A DNA stretch of 64,000 nucleotides from Kappaphycus alvarezii. Lineage: Eukaryota; Rhodophyta; Florideophyceae; Gigartinales; Solieriaceae. Position 1 is the first letter of the stretch, and every line of letters begins with the position of its first letter. Location of the stretch: contig NADL03000614.1 in NCBI GenBank assembly GCA_002205965.3, positions 744,001 to 808,000 on the forward strand. The letters are read 5' to 3'. The notes under the pieces were generated by a model. It saw only the letters and a list, made by a program, of their open reading frames with translations, did no database searches and had not been told where the DNA came from. The translations under genes were made by a program, and so were the position numbers. Of this stretch, positions 1 to 9,750 are shown in pieces.

Positions 1-179
1 GGGTTGTCGTATATTTGTCTTTAATAGCCTCGTATAGTAGTAGCAAGACGTGCCATACTTAAGTGCCCAACGTCTCCCTCGTACCAGGGAGGTGGGATAC
101 CAACACGATACCCGGCATTAAACTCTAAGGCGCCTCGTTCGGGATACTTGGCTGACCCTTTTTTCCCTTTATTTTGGCT

Positions 180-2990
180 ACTCTACGGCATTTGTTGCTT
201 TCGCACTAGGCTTCGGACAAGTCTGCATCCTACGGGACAAGGGTGGTAGTGGACGGGGACTACGAAACGGACGTCGTAGATCTCCTCGACCACCGTCGGA
301 TCCGTGCGATACAGGATAGCCACGACCGACGGGAGGGAAGAGGCGAGCTCCGCCAACTCGTTTACCTGTCCCCACGACCTTGCTCCCCCGTCCCACGGTG
401 GGCGCTCCCTAGTTGACCGGACAACGAAGAATCGTGCACAACCGACTCGGTATCGCGTCCCGTACGGTTCTATGCTAACTTCACGCTGTAGCACGGGCTA
501 CCTTTTATGGTACAATATTGTGATGACTACCCCCAATACACCCGGCCAGTCCTTATTCGAATGGTAGGCCAGCCTCAGCGGACGGACAGTCAACTTCCCT
601 TTCTGGTTCATGAGCTTCACGCTTATCTCTCCGTCAGACGCGAGCTCCACCTCAACTGGGGCAACATGAGCGGCTTTATCACTATGTCACTGTAAAGGGT
701 AAGCGAAGAGGAGCATTGCATGCGGGCCTACTAAATCTTCCGCCTCGGTCAACAAACCCAACTTCACAACCCGCAATATCTCGCGTGCCGGTACCCCCAC
801 CCGTTCCCTCTGAGCAAAGAATTCCCGATCGACCCTTTTCTCATGGACCGACAGCACTAAACTAACAAAATTCGATTTGATCGGAGAGGGGAAGTCCGAA
901 TCCTCGTGGTAGTTGGAAACTGCCGTTACATATTGTCACGCAGGGCTCGGCCTGACCCTGCCGTCTAAGGATAGTTAGCCAATAAAAGCTACTGATTCTT
1001 CCTTCGTAGCTGGAAAATCCTGCCTATCCTCATCATCACAGAAGGCCCACTACTCCTAAACTGGCTCAGCATATTCTTTCACGTCCTCTCCGTCCACCCA
1101 TGCTCTTCAAACATCATAGCGGCTTATGTGCCACCACCATTGTCTTGTTGTAGAGATCTCCGCCCCGCTCCTGCCTTGGCTAACACTACCGCCTTAAACC
1201 TTTGATTCTATTCCACCCGAAAGCGCTTAGCTTTCACATCTCGATCTACGGCTGCCAACTCCCACTAAGAGTTGATGGAGCGCTCAATTTCGAACACATC
1301 TCGTCCTGTACCCAGCACCCTTATCTTAGAGCTGATTCCTCGCAAGGGCGCAAATCACGGTTGCGCTTCCATACTGGCAATGGCATCACTTTCCAACCTC
1401 CAGCCGTCGCCACTTTGCCAACCACGAGAGGTATAAAATCTAATGACGGATTCCACAACCTCGCCTTCCCGTCTCCCCAGTCTTCTTCCGTCTGCGTCGA
1501 CATTTACTTCCTCCTCGGTACCTCCGTTCCCCCTTAGACTCTTCTAGAAGACCACATCGTCCAGCCCGTACTTCGCCACGATGACCTCCACGATTGTCGC
1601 AGTGGCCCCCACATCCCTCAGATCCCAGGTCCGTGAGAAAGAATCGGCGAACCGTTTGACTGCTGACAGGATCCTTCTCACCTCGATCTGCACGCCCATT
1701 CCCTTCGGTGGTTCCGCAGGCTTCCTAGAATCCGCCATCATCGGCGGCGAGGCGGACAATATTGCCTCGCGAATTGACACCACCGCTCTTTTGTACTCGT
1801 GCAGCAACACGCGCTTCACCTCTAGTTCGTACACGTAGCTGACTAAGTTTCCATGGAGTAACAGCTGTACCGCCCGCAACTCCCTCAAATTGGTCGAGAG
1901 CGCTCTGTCCTAGGCCCTGAAAAATCTTGACCCCTCTAAAACCCCGGAAACCCTCTTCGAAATCCAATTTCCCCCCGTACCCATGTCCGCCTCATCGCTA
2001 TGCATGAAAATATCCGGCCAGACCCGTTTAAACTCTCTCCCCTCCCCTGCATAAATGAACGCCAGTACCCTAAGTCCCGAAGCGATGGTCTCCCTAATCG
2101 CAGTCTTCCATCGACCTCCCGCAATTTTTCTGGGGCTCCACCGCTCGCGCCCACCCTCAGTACCCCTCAATCCGTTACTCGTTACAAACAACGCTCCAAT
2201 CCAGACACATTGAAGTAAATCGAGCGCGTGTAGAATCGAGCCATCGGCAGCGCCAGCGAAAGGGAGACCCACACCGTGCAAAACCTTCGAAGCAGCTCCA
2301 GTGGCACCAGCCTTCGGTTCCTGTAGGCTAAAGCGATGATTCTCTTCAACATTATCCTCGCCCCTCCAACAGTGCCCTCGCCCTGCCACAGTCCTTTCTT
2401 CCTGCCGCTCGCACCGGCGGGCTCGGGGCCAGCAGAAAGTCGTCTATGTATGGAAGCACACGATATTGTAGCCCCTCCCTCATGTATTTCACCAACGGCC
2501 TTCGAAGCTTGCCAAAGAGTACCCCGGACGACCCCAAACAAAACCTAATGCAATCACCGCCCGGCATACCGTAACAAAAAAACTTCCAGATTTCTGCAAA
2601 GCAAAATTATGGCAGCCGCTTTTGGAGTCCCATGACATTAAAACATCTCCATTTTCCATTTCCACCGCAAAATCTTGCGTAGTCTCCATTTTCAAAGTTC
2701 CATTCATGCATTGCTGAGATTGCCGGCTGAAGTTTACGACAAACCTCCCCTTGCCACTCTAAAAACGACGAGCAAATCACTTTTTGCGCCATTTTTATCC
2801 TATCAGATAGGTTATTGGTTGTACAGGAAAGGGTAGAATGTGTGAGCCGAACAAAAGTATGACGATCGCAACTGGGAAGAATCGAATTCTGGAAGAAATC
2901 ACGATGTGATGGATCGCAGAATGGAAGCTTCCCACTGCAAAGGCTTGAGAGGTCTGAAGGAATTAAAAGAAGTGATGGTGTGGGAAACAT
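180..2990 (-). mobile_element. DIRS-like retrotransposon fossil (RT-RNase H)
   Basis: Minus-strand remains of a retroelement polymerase. In 5'-3' order of the element I see a reverse-transcriptase palm block with a SWDSKSG-type motif near 2.65 kb, a YIDDFLLA catalytic motif near 2.45 kb, an RT thumb segment rich in RRNRRLVPLELLRRFC-like sequence near 2.3 kb, an RNase H stretch (LRAVQLLLHG, RFADSFSRTWD) at 1.55-1.9 kb, and a NPSLDFIPLVV-type tail near 1.45 kb. The F-x-x-YIDDFLL style and the RNase H tail resemble DIRS/Ngaro-type tyrosine-recombinase elements more than Gypsy or Copia. The stretch below 1.3 kb, including an open frame near 0.2-0.5 kb, may hold the rest of the element, but I cannot identify a recombinase. 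The copy is badly broken and old, and no terminal repeats were found in the window. Confidence 0.5.
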
Positions 2991-3564
2991 TTATTTGACT
3001 CATGACGAGAAGCGGACTAAAGGGCTATATTGCTAGCACTACTACCGCGCTTGCAACATCGAAGTGCATCATACCATAAGCTCTTTGTCATGGGCGCGGG
3101 AACGGGACGAAAAACTTTTCTCGTCGTCGTCATCTACCGACTTCTGATTTACTGTATTACCCTCTCTTGTACAAATTTGCTTGTAGTTCTGGTCCTTCCT
3201 CCCCCTCTCTCATTCTCAGCACCTTCCCAAGGAGGTTATATCTCCTTCCTTACCCTTTTTTATCCTTTCTGTGAAGCTCTCCGAATTCACTGCCATTTTA
3301 TCTAGTTGTTTTAAAACTGTATAGGCTCCTCCAAAATCGTCCTAAATCCAGTCAATTTCCACTTTTCAGCTTGCGCTTTTCTACAAATTCTCTATTTCTA
3401 TGCACAAACCCGCGCAAATGCGCAACAACAAATTCCATTTTAGAGTTTTAATATATTTCAAATCTATAGAAAGTGCCCTCTAAAACCTAAACCACACCAT
3501 TCAACCCGAGCCACGAGCCCTCTAACATCTCCGACCCCCTACCCCTCCCCAAACCAAAATCACA
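2991..3564 (+). promoter_or_regulatory. Intergenic region with putative promoter of the 3.6 kb gene
   Basis: No gene is visible. The last 120 bases have the look of a promoter used elsewhere in this window: an AT-rich TAATATATTT element at 3449-3458, then a C-rich pyrimidine leader on the plus strand (roughly 3500-3560), ending at AAAATCACAATGGCC, a good translation start context. This is inferred from resemblance to the ATP12 and isopropylmalate dehydrogenase leaders, not from a known motif. Confidence 0.3.
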
Positions 3565-4161
3565 ATGGCCCACCTACGTCCTTTCAAGTCCATCTCAAAG
3601 ACACGTCACATTCGCCCCCTAAACGCCGCTTCCCTGTTCCCTCTTGGTCCAAACGACGCAGACGACTGTCTTCGTAGAAAAACGAAGAAGAAGATCATAG
3701 ACTTCTTCCGAAGGCTCTTCATTGAGGATGAGGCGGAAAAGGTTGAGAAAGAGGTCGCTGAGAAAGAGGAAGACGCTGGGATTCGTTCGAAGAGTAGGTG
3801 GCCCCGGAGTTGGTTTATGAGGATGAAGAATCGGACGAGGAGGCTATGAAAGATGCTTCAGGATACGACGAATAGGGCCAAGAATCCGAAGAAGACGATG
3901 AAGATACGGACGTGGAGGACTAGAAAATGGGTAAAAAGGGAGGTAGCGGAAGTGATGTTGTGGACCTCGGACTGGATGAGGGGGACCAACTGGTCCGAAA
4001 TTAGGTGTGGATGGGGGTATTTTTAGTGGTTTAGATATTTCTCAAGAGGCGGTAGAGAGCGGTGAGACATTCGGAGATAGTGTGAGGACTCTTTGGGTAC
4101 CGTAGATATTTTCGAAAAGTTGTTTGGATCTGATCTAGGGGATGGGAAATGGGAGGGCTAG
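3565..4161 (+). pseudogene. Decayed gene for a basic-then-acidic protein
   Basis: The first 94 codons from the ATG at 3565 are open and begin MAHLRPFKSISKTRHIRPLN, followed by a KTKKKIIDFFRRLF basic helix and an alternating E/K segment. After that the coding style continues, changing frame several times, as a strongly acidic stretch (EDEESDEEA, ESEEDDEDTDVED) and a C-terminal part ending near SDLGDGKWEG before TAG at 4159-4161. Along this path there are in-frame TAG codons where a GAG glutamate would fit, plus several one-base frame changes. I do not recognise the family; acidic and basic tracts would suit a nucleolar or chromatin protein. A pseudogene is likeliest, although base-calling loss (see the other genes here) may explain the frame changes but not the stops. 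Confidence 0.42.
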
Positions 4162-6488
4162 ATTGAATTTGTGTCTCTTAAGTAACTTTTGTTTAGAGTA
4201 CGTCGTCCACACAAAGTATCTTTATGCATTTCATGATATCTCTTGTAGTTTTGTTCGGACTTTGAGGGGTTGCCGAAATTCTATGTAAACTAAGTAAACT
4301 GATTCCCCGAGGAGAGAAAAAGCAACTTAGTAGACAACTCCAACGTGATACTCCACTAGTAACGAATTTGATAGTCGACTTCGGACCCAAAATTCAGAAA
4401 CAGCTCCAAGCCCCGAAGCGATGTGAAAGAGTCTGCTCCTTCAGGATTGTTTAATAATCCACTGAGTCTTCTTTCATTTCCACCAATCCCATTTTCCCTG
4501 TTACGTCTACGGTAGCAATTCCGTCGCTGGGAAATTGGTGGTACAGCCCGCCCCCTTCCGAGTACTCTCGTAGGCCCTGGGTCCCTCGTCCATATACGCC
4601 ACTATTGTGCCCATAACTACCTTTCGGTATCACTTTTGTCGCTCGCAACACCTCCATTTTTAGATAGTGGACTCCATATATCTCATTACGTCAATTTACC
4701 GCTATCACTGGTCAAACCGCATAACCAACACTACAAGCAACTCCTAAACTATTCGTGCAGAGCCGTGCTGGTCAGCAATTGCAGCAATATAGAGTTTTGG
4801 ATATGATTACGCCTTGAGAGGAAAGGAATTAGCTATATTATTTAAACGCTGACCAGTCCCCTACAGCGGAGTGCAAGGCTGTTCAAGTGCGAATGCGCTT
4901 CGAGCCAATTTGCACTCCTGTGAGTTGCTGGACCAGATGGTCTCTGTCCCCACTTCACATTTTTACATTAAAAGGCCACCTTCCCTCCTGTGACTTGTAG
5001 AGTTTTCTACCTTGCCACGCACAAGGTCTCTCACAGCAACTGTTGCATCGTGCGGCGGATCCATCCCGCCTATCTTTCGAAAGCAGATTACTCGGAGGGG
5101 AAAAGAGGGAGTTCATTTACTGTGTAAGGATATGTTGGTTAAAACCCGCAGAGTAGCTTTCAAGATTCCTAAGAATACCTACGATTACTTACTCATTCTT
5201 TGCTAATTTTTCTAGACTTCTCACTCTCGAACTCACTATTACGAACCGAACTGGATGCTCAACATCGGTCTCGTTCAGTGGATCGCTGTAAGTTATGGCG
5301 ATAGCCACCGAGGACCACAGAACACAGCGAAGGTGCTGATAGATTGGCGTGCGAAAAGGGGCGTCCGAGGTGTGGTATCTAGTCGCAATTTGCGGAATAC
5401 TCTTCCAGAAACTAAACAGTGGCCGGGGATGCCGCCAATCGAGAGCGAGTAGCTGGAAGCGGAAATCCGGGAGGCGGGACGGTTTATCAGTTGGAGGTAC
5501 AAGGCGCCTGGAGAGTTTACGCTCAAGTTCCTAGACCTTGTGGCGGTAAGCTTGAGCAGCGGCCCCTGCGGCGACTTGCGTTACTTTCGTGACGGAGGCC
5601 GGTATAAACGGCGAACCAGTAGTAACGTCACAGGCAATCGGCCGTTTCTTGGGGCCGATGGCAGGGGCGGGGCACGAGGAGATTAACAGACGAAAGATTA
5701 GTGACGCCATCCGCGTCCCTGTTTACGAAAGTTTTGCTGTCATCGGGGAAACTTGCGACCGAGGTCACGATTTTTCCCGCTGCGCCACTTTCGCAGCATC
5801 CCGGGCTCTCTTTGTGGCCTTCGCACGGCTTCCTGCCGCGAAAGGCGACACAATTGAGACGGGAAATTACCGACATTGCGAGTTCTTCGCCATCATTTAA
5901 TATAGCGAGGAAGTCATCACGGCACCAGCAAAAAAAAAGAAACCTTTCCTTTTGGCCCAACAGCGTGAAGTAGCTACCGAAACTGGCAATATCAATGGCA
6001 GCTGAAATCGATAAATTGGAGAACCTTGGATGATTTCGACAATCATGGTGGACGTGTCTGAGAGCATTTCTTGGTATTGAGAGGAAAAGCGAATGACTTG
6101 AACGGAGCTGACCGTGGCATGAATTTGACAGACGTTCCCTAAACGCTGGCATTTGCCTGGTCTGTGTTGATATGACCGCTGCCTTTCATGGACAGCCTCT
6201 CAGAAAGTGCGACACTCTCCACATCGCTTTGATCTGGAAAAAAAAACTCTGGAACTACAGCTGACAAGATTACCTTACAAGTCAACATTTTGTTAAGATA
6301 GATGTAACTATTCAATGTAATGAAAGAGTGCTCATTGCGGAAATCTAGAATACCTTTTGTAGATGGTACTATCAAGTCTTGGAATCAAACATGCTTCCGT
6401 ATCCCCTCCCCCACGATTCGGAAAGGGTCCACTGTTACCAACTGCCTCATTGCAAACTCCCATCTCTCCCAACCAAATTCCTCACCGT
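4162..6488. other. Intergenic, no recognisable gene
   Basis: About 2.3 kb with only short open frames on both strands (the longest about 174 codons on the minus strand at 5628-6152, without recognisable motifs or a promoter-like leader). A GC-richer patch at 5.5-5.9 kb stands out from AT-richer flanks. No tRNA, terminal repeat or transposase motif was found by eye. Confidence 0.4.
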
Positions 6489-7995
6489 TCAAGAACCACC
6501 ACCACTTGCCCCGTATCTCGTCATTCTTTCCAACCCAATGTCATCCACCACATCCATCACTTTCCGAAGGCAATTTTCCGCTTCGTCTCTCATACTCAGC
6601 TCTTTCATTACCGTCGCACACTTTCTCAACTCCTCCACCAACCGCAGTTTCATTTGCCATTCTCCCGATTCATGCGCCACACCCTGTCGCTCCGTCTCTC
6701 TCCTCCTATCTGTCGTCCCATTTCTACCTGTGTCCCGATCGCCTGGGCCATCACCCGCGGCCACCTCCGTAACCTCCTCCTTCATGGTAGCCTCTCTCCC
6801 ACCCGCAGCGTCCTGTCCGTCACCATTCTCACCTTCGTTGCGTACCGGCGTTGTCGGCAAAGGTGAACCCTCTCTCACGGTTCCAATATTCGCATCTACT
6901 TCCCCGCCGTACTCGCATCGCTCCTCATTCACTGCGTTGCCTCCGTGGTATGGTTCTACCTCCCCGACTGACCCACTGTAATCCCTATTTCGTCGCGTTT
7001 TATGCGGTTTCCGCGCATCCGGACGTTTGACCCTGTTTTCGACGTCTCTCATTTCAGAGCGTTCTGGTCTTTCCAATGGTGTCTCCCCATTAGCAACTCC
7101 TCTGTCATCTCCCGTACCGCGGTCAACGGCTTGTGGTTGATCCACGTTTCCTTCCGTTTCAAGGTTGCCCGTTTCTCCGCTTTCACCTCTGCGCGCAGGT
7201 CCTAATTCGTGCGGTCGTTGCACATGGTGATGGATAACTTGGTCATCCTGACGTGTCGCGACGACAGCACGTGCGCCGCCATCTGCAATGCTGTTGACCT
7301 GGACAGTTGTGTCTACATTGGTCTCCTCTACAGCACTCTTCTCGCTTGGCATTCTCGGTCGAAACCTGCCTTTCCTATCCCTGAGCGAATAGCGCGGTTT
7401 TCCTTTCTCTTAGGCTGCCCCTCTTCCTCCGTGATCTTTTGCGCATGGTTTATCCTGCGTTTTTTCGTTGCACTTCTTAAATTGATGTTGTACTGCCTAG
7501 ACTTGGTTCTCTTGTTCTGCACCGTTTTGGCAATCCCCCCTTTTCCACCTCTCTTCTAAGAAATGCCTGAATTTGTGCTGCGCCCGTATGATTCGCGCGT
7601 CGGGACCTTCGGCTAATCAAGAGAATCTCTTGAACCTGTTTGAAATACTGAAACTCTTCAGTCTCGTTTCCTGCTGTGATCTTTGCTTGTAGGCTGCGTT
7701 CCAGGGTGGTGACATAGGATTCACGCAACTCTGCGATCCTGTTCAAAACTTTCCTTCCTGTAAGCTCGGCGTCCAAATGTCGGGTGTTCTCGTTTACCAG
7801 TTGTGCTACCCTTGTGGCAAATAGGATACCGCTTGATACAGTGTAATCGGATGCAAGCTGTTTCCACGCTTGTAGAAGAGGTAAATCCATGGAAGAAGGA
7901 AAGGACGAGGAAGTGGAAGGGAAGAGGATGGCATGGTGAACAGGATGGGAGTGGGAGTGTGGCAAGTCGCTGCGGCTTGAAAAGCGAAAACTCAT
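6489..7995 (-). CDS. Hypothetical low-complexity hydrophilic protein
   Basis: Starts at ATG 7995 (MSFRFSSRSDLPHS). The first about 150 residues look globular and helical (LLQAWKQLASDYTVSSG, TEEFQYFKQVQEILL). A lysine/arginine-rich stretch follows (NKRTKSRQYN, SATKKRRINHA), a plausible nuclear localisation signal. Then comes a long Glu/Gly/Arg/Asp-rich, probably disordered middle and a helical C-terminal end (MKLRLVEELRKCATVMKEL, DEAENCLRKVMDVVDDIG). The three parts lie in successive frames, and each change equals one missing base, one of them at a G6/C6 run near 7533. I therefore treat them as one gene of about 500 codons with assembly losses. It is divergent to ATP12 with 376 bp between start codons and shares its promoter palindromes. 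No family recognised; a nuclear role is only inferred from composition. Confidence 0.5.
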
Positions 7996-8371
7996 GTCAG
8001 GTTTTTTTATAGTGTTTTCTTGCGCAGTAACTTGTAAAGGCCCCAGTAAAACACCTGTATTTTATTAATAAATTTAAATTATTTTTCATTCATTGTTAAT
8101 ATTTACACGTAAAAAACGTGTCATACAGTACTGTACCAGGCATGTCAGGATTTGAGTCTTGAAAAGCACAATACAGTATACTGTACTGCACGCCATTGAG
8201 CGCACCACCAATCGACCAATCGTTGCCCGCTCGGTCGCTCGCCCCCTCCCTCCTCGCCTCATCAACTTGAATTGATCGATTGCCAACAATCGCCAACCAT
8301 TCCCTGCTCCCATCCCCTCCGCACTCCTCCACCAAACGCCCGCCCAACCCCCCCCTCCCATCCCCTTCCCA
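7996..8371. promoter_or_regulatory. Bidirectional promoter with TACAGTA palindromes and C-rich leader
   Basis: Shared upstream region of the 6.5-8.0 kb gene (-) and ATP12 (+). It holds two perfect palindromes: TACAGTACTGTA at 8124-8135 and TACAGTATACTGTA at 8172-8185, 236-248 bp and 186-200 bp before the ATP12 ATG. An AT-rich patch lies at 8055-8100. The last 90 bases before ATP12 are strongly C-rich on the coding strand: by hand count about 56 C against 9 G in 8281-8380. The function is inferred from recurrence of the same palindromes upstream of other genes in this window. Confidence 0.5.
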
Positions 8372-9217
8372 ATGCTCAGGCACCACCTGCGACGACTGGT
8401 CCTTCCCTCACATTCCAACCTCCGTCTCCATTGCACCCGTTCCACACCTCCCCCCGCATCCCCATCCTCCGGGTTAGGACCTCACCGCTTTTACACCAAA
8501 GTTGGAATCCTACAACTATCAGACGGTCATTTCGCCGTTACGGTAGATGACAAGCCGGTACGAACTCCATTACACGGTACGTTGGCGGCACCGAGTCGTG
8601 CATTGGCGACTGCGATCGCGGCGGAATGGGATGCACAGGGGGAGCGATTGCAACCGGCGAGTATGCCGTTGACGTCTTTGGTATCGACCGCACGCGATAT
8701 AGTGAGTAGGGAGAGAGGGAGGGTTGTGGATGGTGTCATCAAGTATTTGGACTCGGATGCTGTTTGTATTCGACCTGCGTATCCGAGGGAATTGGTGGAA
8801 ATGCAGGATATGGTTTATGGAAAGGTGGTGAGCCATGTGGAGGAGAAGGTAGGGGAGAGGTTGAATATTGTGAGAGGTGGTTTAGTGGCGAAGCAGGGGG
8901 AGGGGGTGACGAGAAGGGTGAGAGGCGTCTTGGAGGGTTTGGATGAGTATAGATTGGCAGGTGTTGAGGTGGTTACGGGGTGTGCGAAGAGTGTCTTGGT
9001 GGCCATGGCCTTGTTGGAGGGTGGGGTCGAGGGAGGGGAAGCTGTTAGAGCCGCGCGATGTGAGGAGGAGTGGCAGGCTGGCGTTTGGGGAAAGGTCGAG
9101 GGCGGACATGATTTGGATGAGGCTGATGTCGCTGTCAGGATTCGAGCTGCGGATATGGTGTTTAGGTTTGTAGATATGGACAAGGAAGCGTTTGGAGGAG
9201 GGCGACCGGCAGTTTGA
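8372..9217 (+). CDS. ATP12: ATP12-type F1-ATPase assembly chaperone
   Basis: A 281-codon uninterrupted frame. Atp12/ATPAF2 proteins bind the F1 alpha subunit in the mitochondrial matrix and are needed to assemble the alpha3beta3 ring. Family hallmarks visible in order: an N-terminal Arg/Ser/His-rich stretch of about 40 residues without acidic residues (mitochondrial presequence type), RFYTKVGI, then VTVDDKPVRTPLHGTLAAPS, ATAIAAEWDAQ, MPLTSLVSTARDIV, a DAVCIRP block, and near the C-terminus EEWQAGVWGKVEGGHDLDEA with IRAADMVFRFV. Length matches the usual 280-340 residues. The ATG at 8372 is the first in frame and follows the C-rich leader. The 3' half has extreme G over C on the coding strand (about 60 G and 7 C in 8821-8940). 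Next gene downstream is GT34 in the same direction, 532 bp away. Confidence 0.9.
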   Translation: MLRHHLRRLVLPSHSNLRLHCTRSTPPPASPSSGLGPHRFYTKVGILQLSDGHFAVTVDDKPVRTPLHGTLAAPSRALATAIAAEWDAQGERLQPASMPLTSLVSTARDIVSRERGRVVDGVIKYLDSDAVCIRPAYPRELVEMQDMVYGKVVSHVEEKVGERLNIVRGGLVAKQGEGVTRRVRGVLEGLDEYRLAGVEVVTGCAKSVLVAMALLEGGVEGGEAVRAARCEEEWQAGVWGKVEGGHDLDEADVAVRIRAADMVFRFVDMDKEAFGGGRPAV

Positions 9218-9738
9218 GGTGAGGAGTGGGTGCACATGGGATGCTCTGTTGTTTGTTGTGAAGTCGGAGGTTTGCTATTGTTATGCGAGTAGCACGCAGG
9301 GTGAAAGGACCTGTTCTCGAATGCAAAACATAATCATATTGTGATTTGTGATCTGATGGTAACTTCAGATCATTTATAGAGGATCAGATCTCGGGTCGGC
9401 AAGGAATGACGTCACCTCGGTGTTTGGTACAGTCGTTGACGGTCCAATCAGCAATGCGCAGCGGCAGTCATCATTACAAGTCAAATTTGCCATCTTGTGC
9501 AGGAAACGACATTGCACGACAGTACAGTACTGCACAGTACAGTAAAACTACTGTACACTGCTGCATCCCATCTTCTTCACCGATCAGCGCACCGTAGCTC
9601 TTCAAACCCTGAAGCGATAAACTTTGTGAAACCAAGTGAATCGCAGGCTGTCTCATCTCGTCCAACTGCAAGCTCTGCGTGGTTCGGTGCGGTCCGCGTC
9701 GCCTCCCCGCCTCCATCTCTGGTCTTCCAATATTGACC
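9218..9738 (+). promoter_or_regulatory. GT34 promoter region with TACAGTA/TACTGTA cluster
   Basis: Contains a dense cluster at 9521-9560: overlapping AGTACAGTACTG, CACAGTACAGTA and an inverted pair TACAGTA (9538-9544) / TACTGTA (9549-9555) separated by four bases. The cluster lies 195-230 bp before the GT34 ATG. A second inverted pair with the same four-base spacer occurs at 32091-32108. The first 300 bases after ATP12 presumably hold its 3' end; no clear polyadenylation signal was identified. Confidence 0.45.
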
Positions 9739-9750
9739 ATGTCCTCATAA
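9739..9750 (+). promoter_or_regulatory. Three-codon upstream ORF overlapping the GT34 start
   Basis: ATG TCC TCA TAA (Met-Ser-Ser-stop) is followed without a gap by the main ATG: the final A of TAA is the A of the GT34 start codon (9750). Such a stop-start overlap can allow reinitiation or dampen initiation at the main start. Seen directly in the sequence; a regulatory role is inference. Confidence 0.45.

Noticed and set aside
183-494. Minus-strand 103-codon frame as a possible tyrosine recombinase of the DIRS-like fossil
   Set aside because: No R...HxxR...Y catalytic pattern could be seen, so it is only mentioned as possible element debris.
8815-9237. Minus-strand frame of 140 codons over ATP12
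   Set aside because: Antisense shadow of a strongly G-rich coding strand; low-complexity Ser/Thr/Pro.
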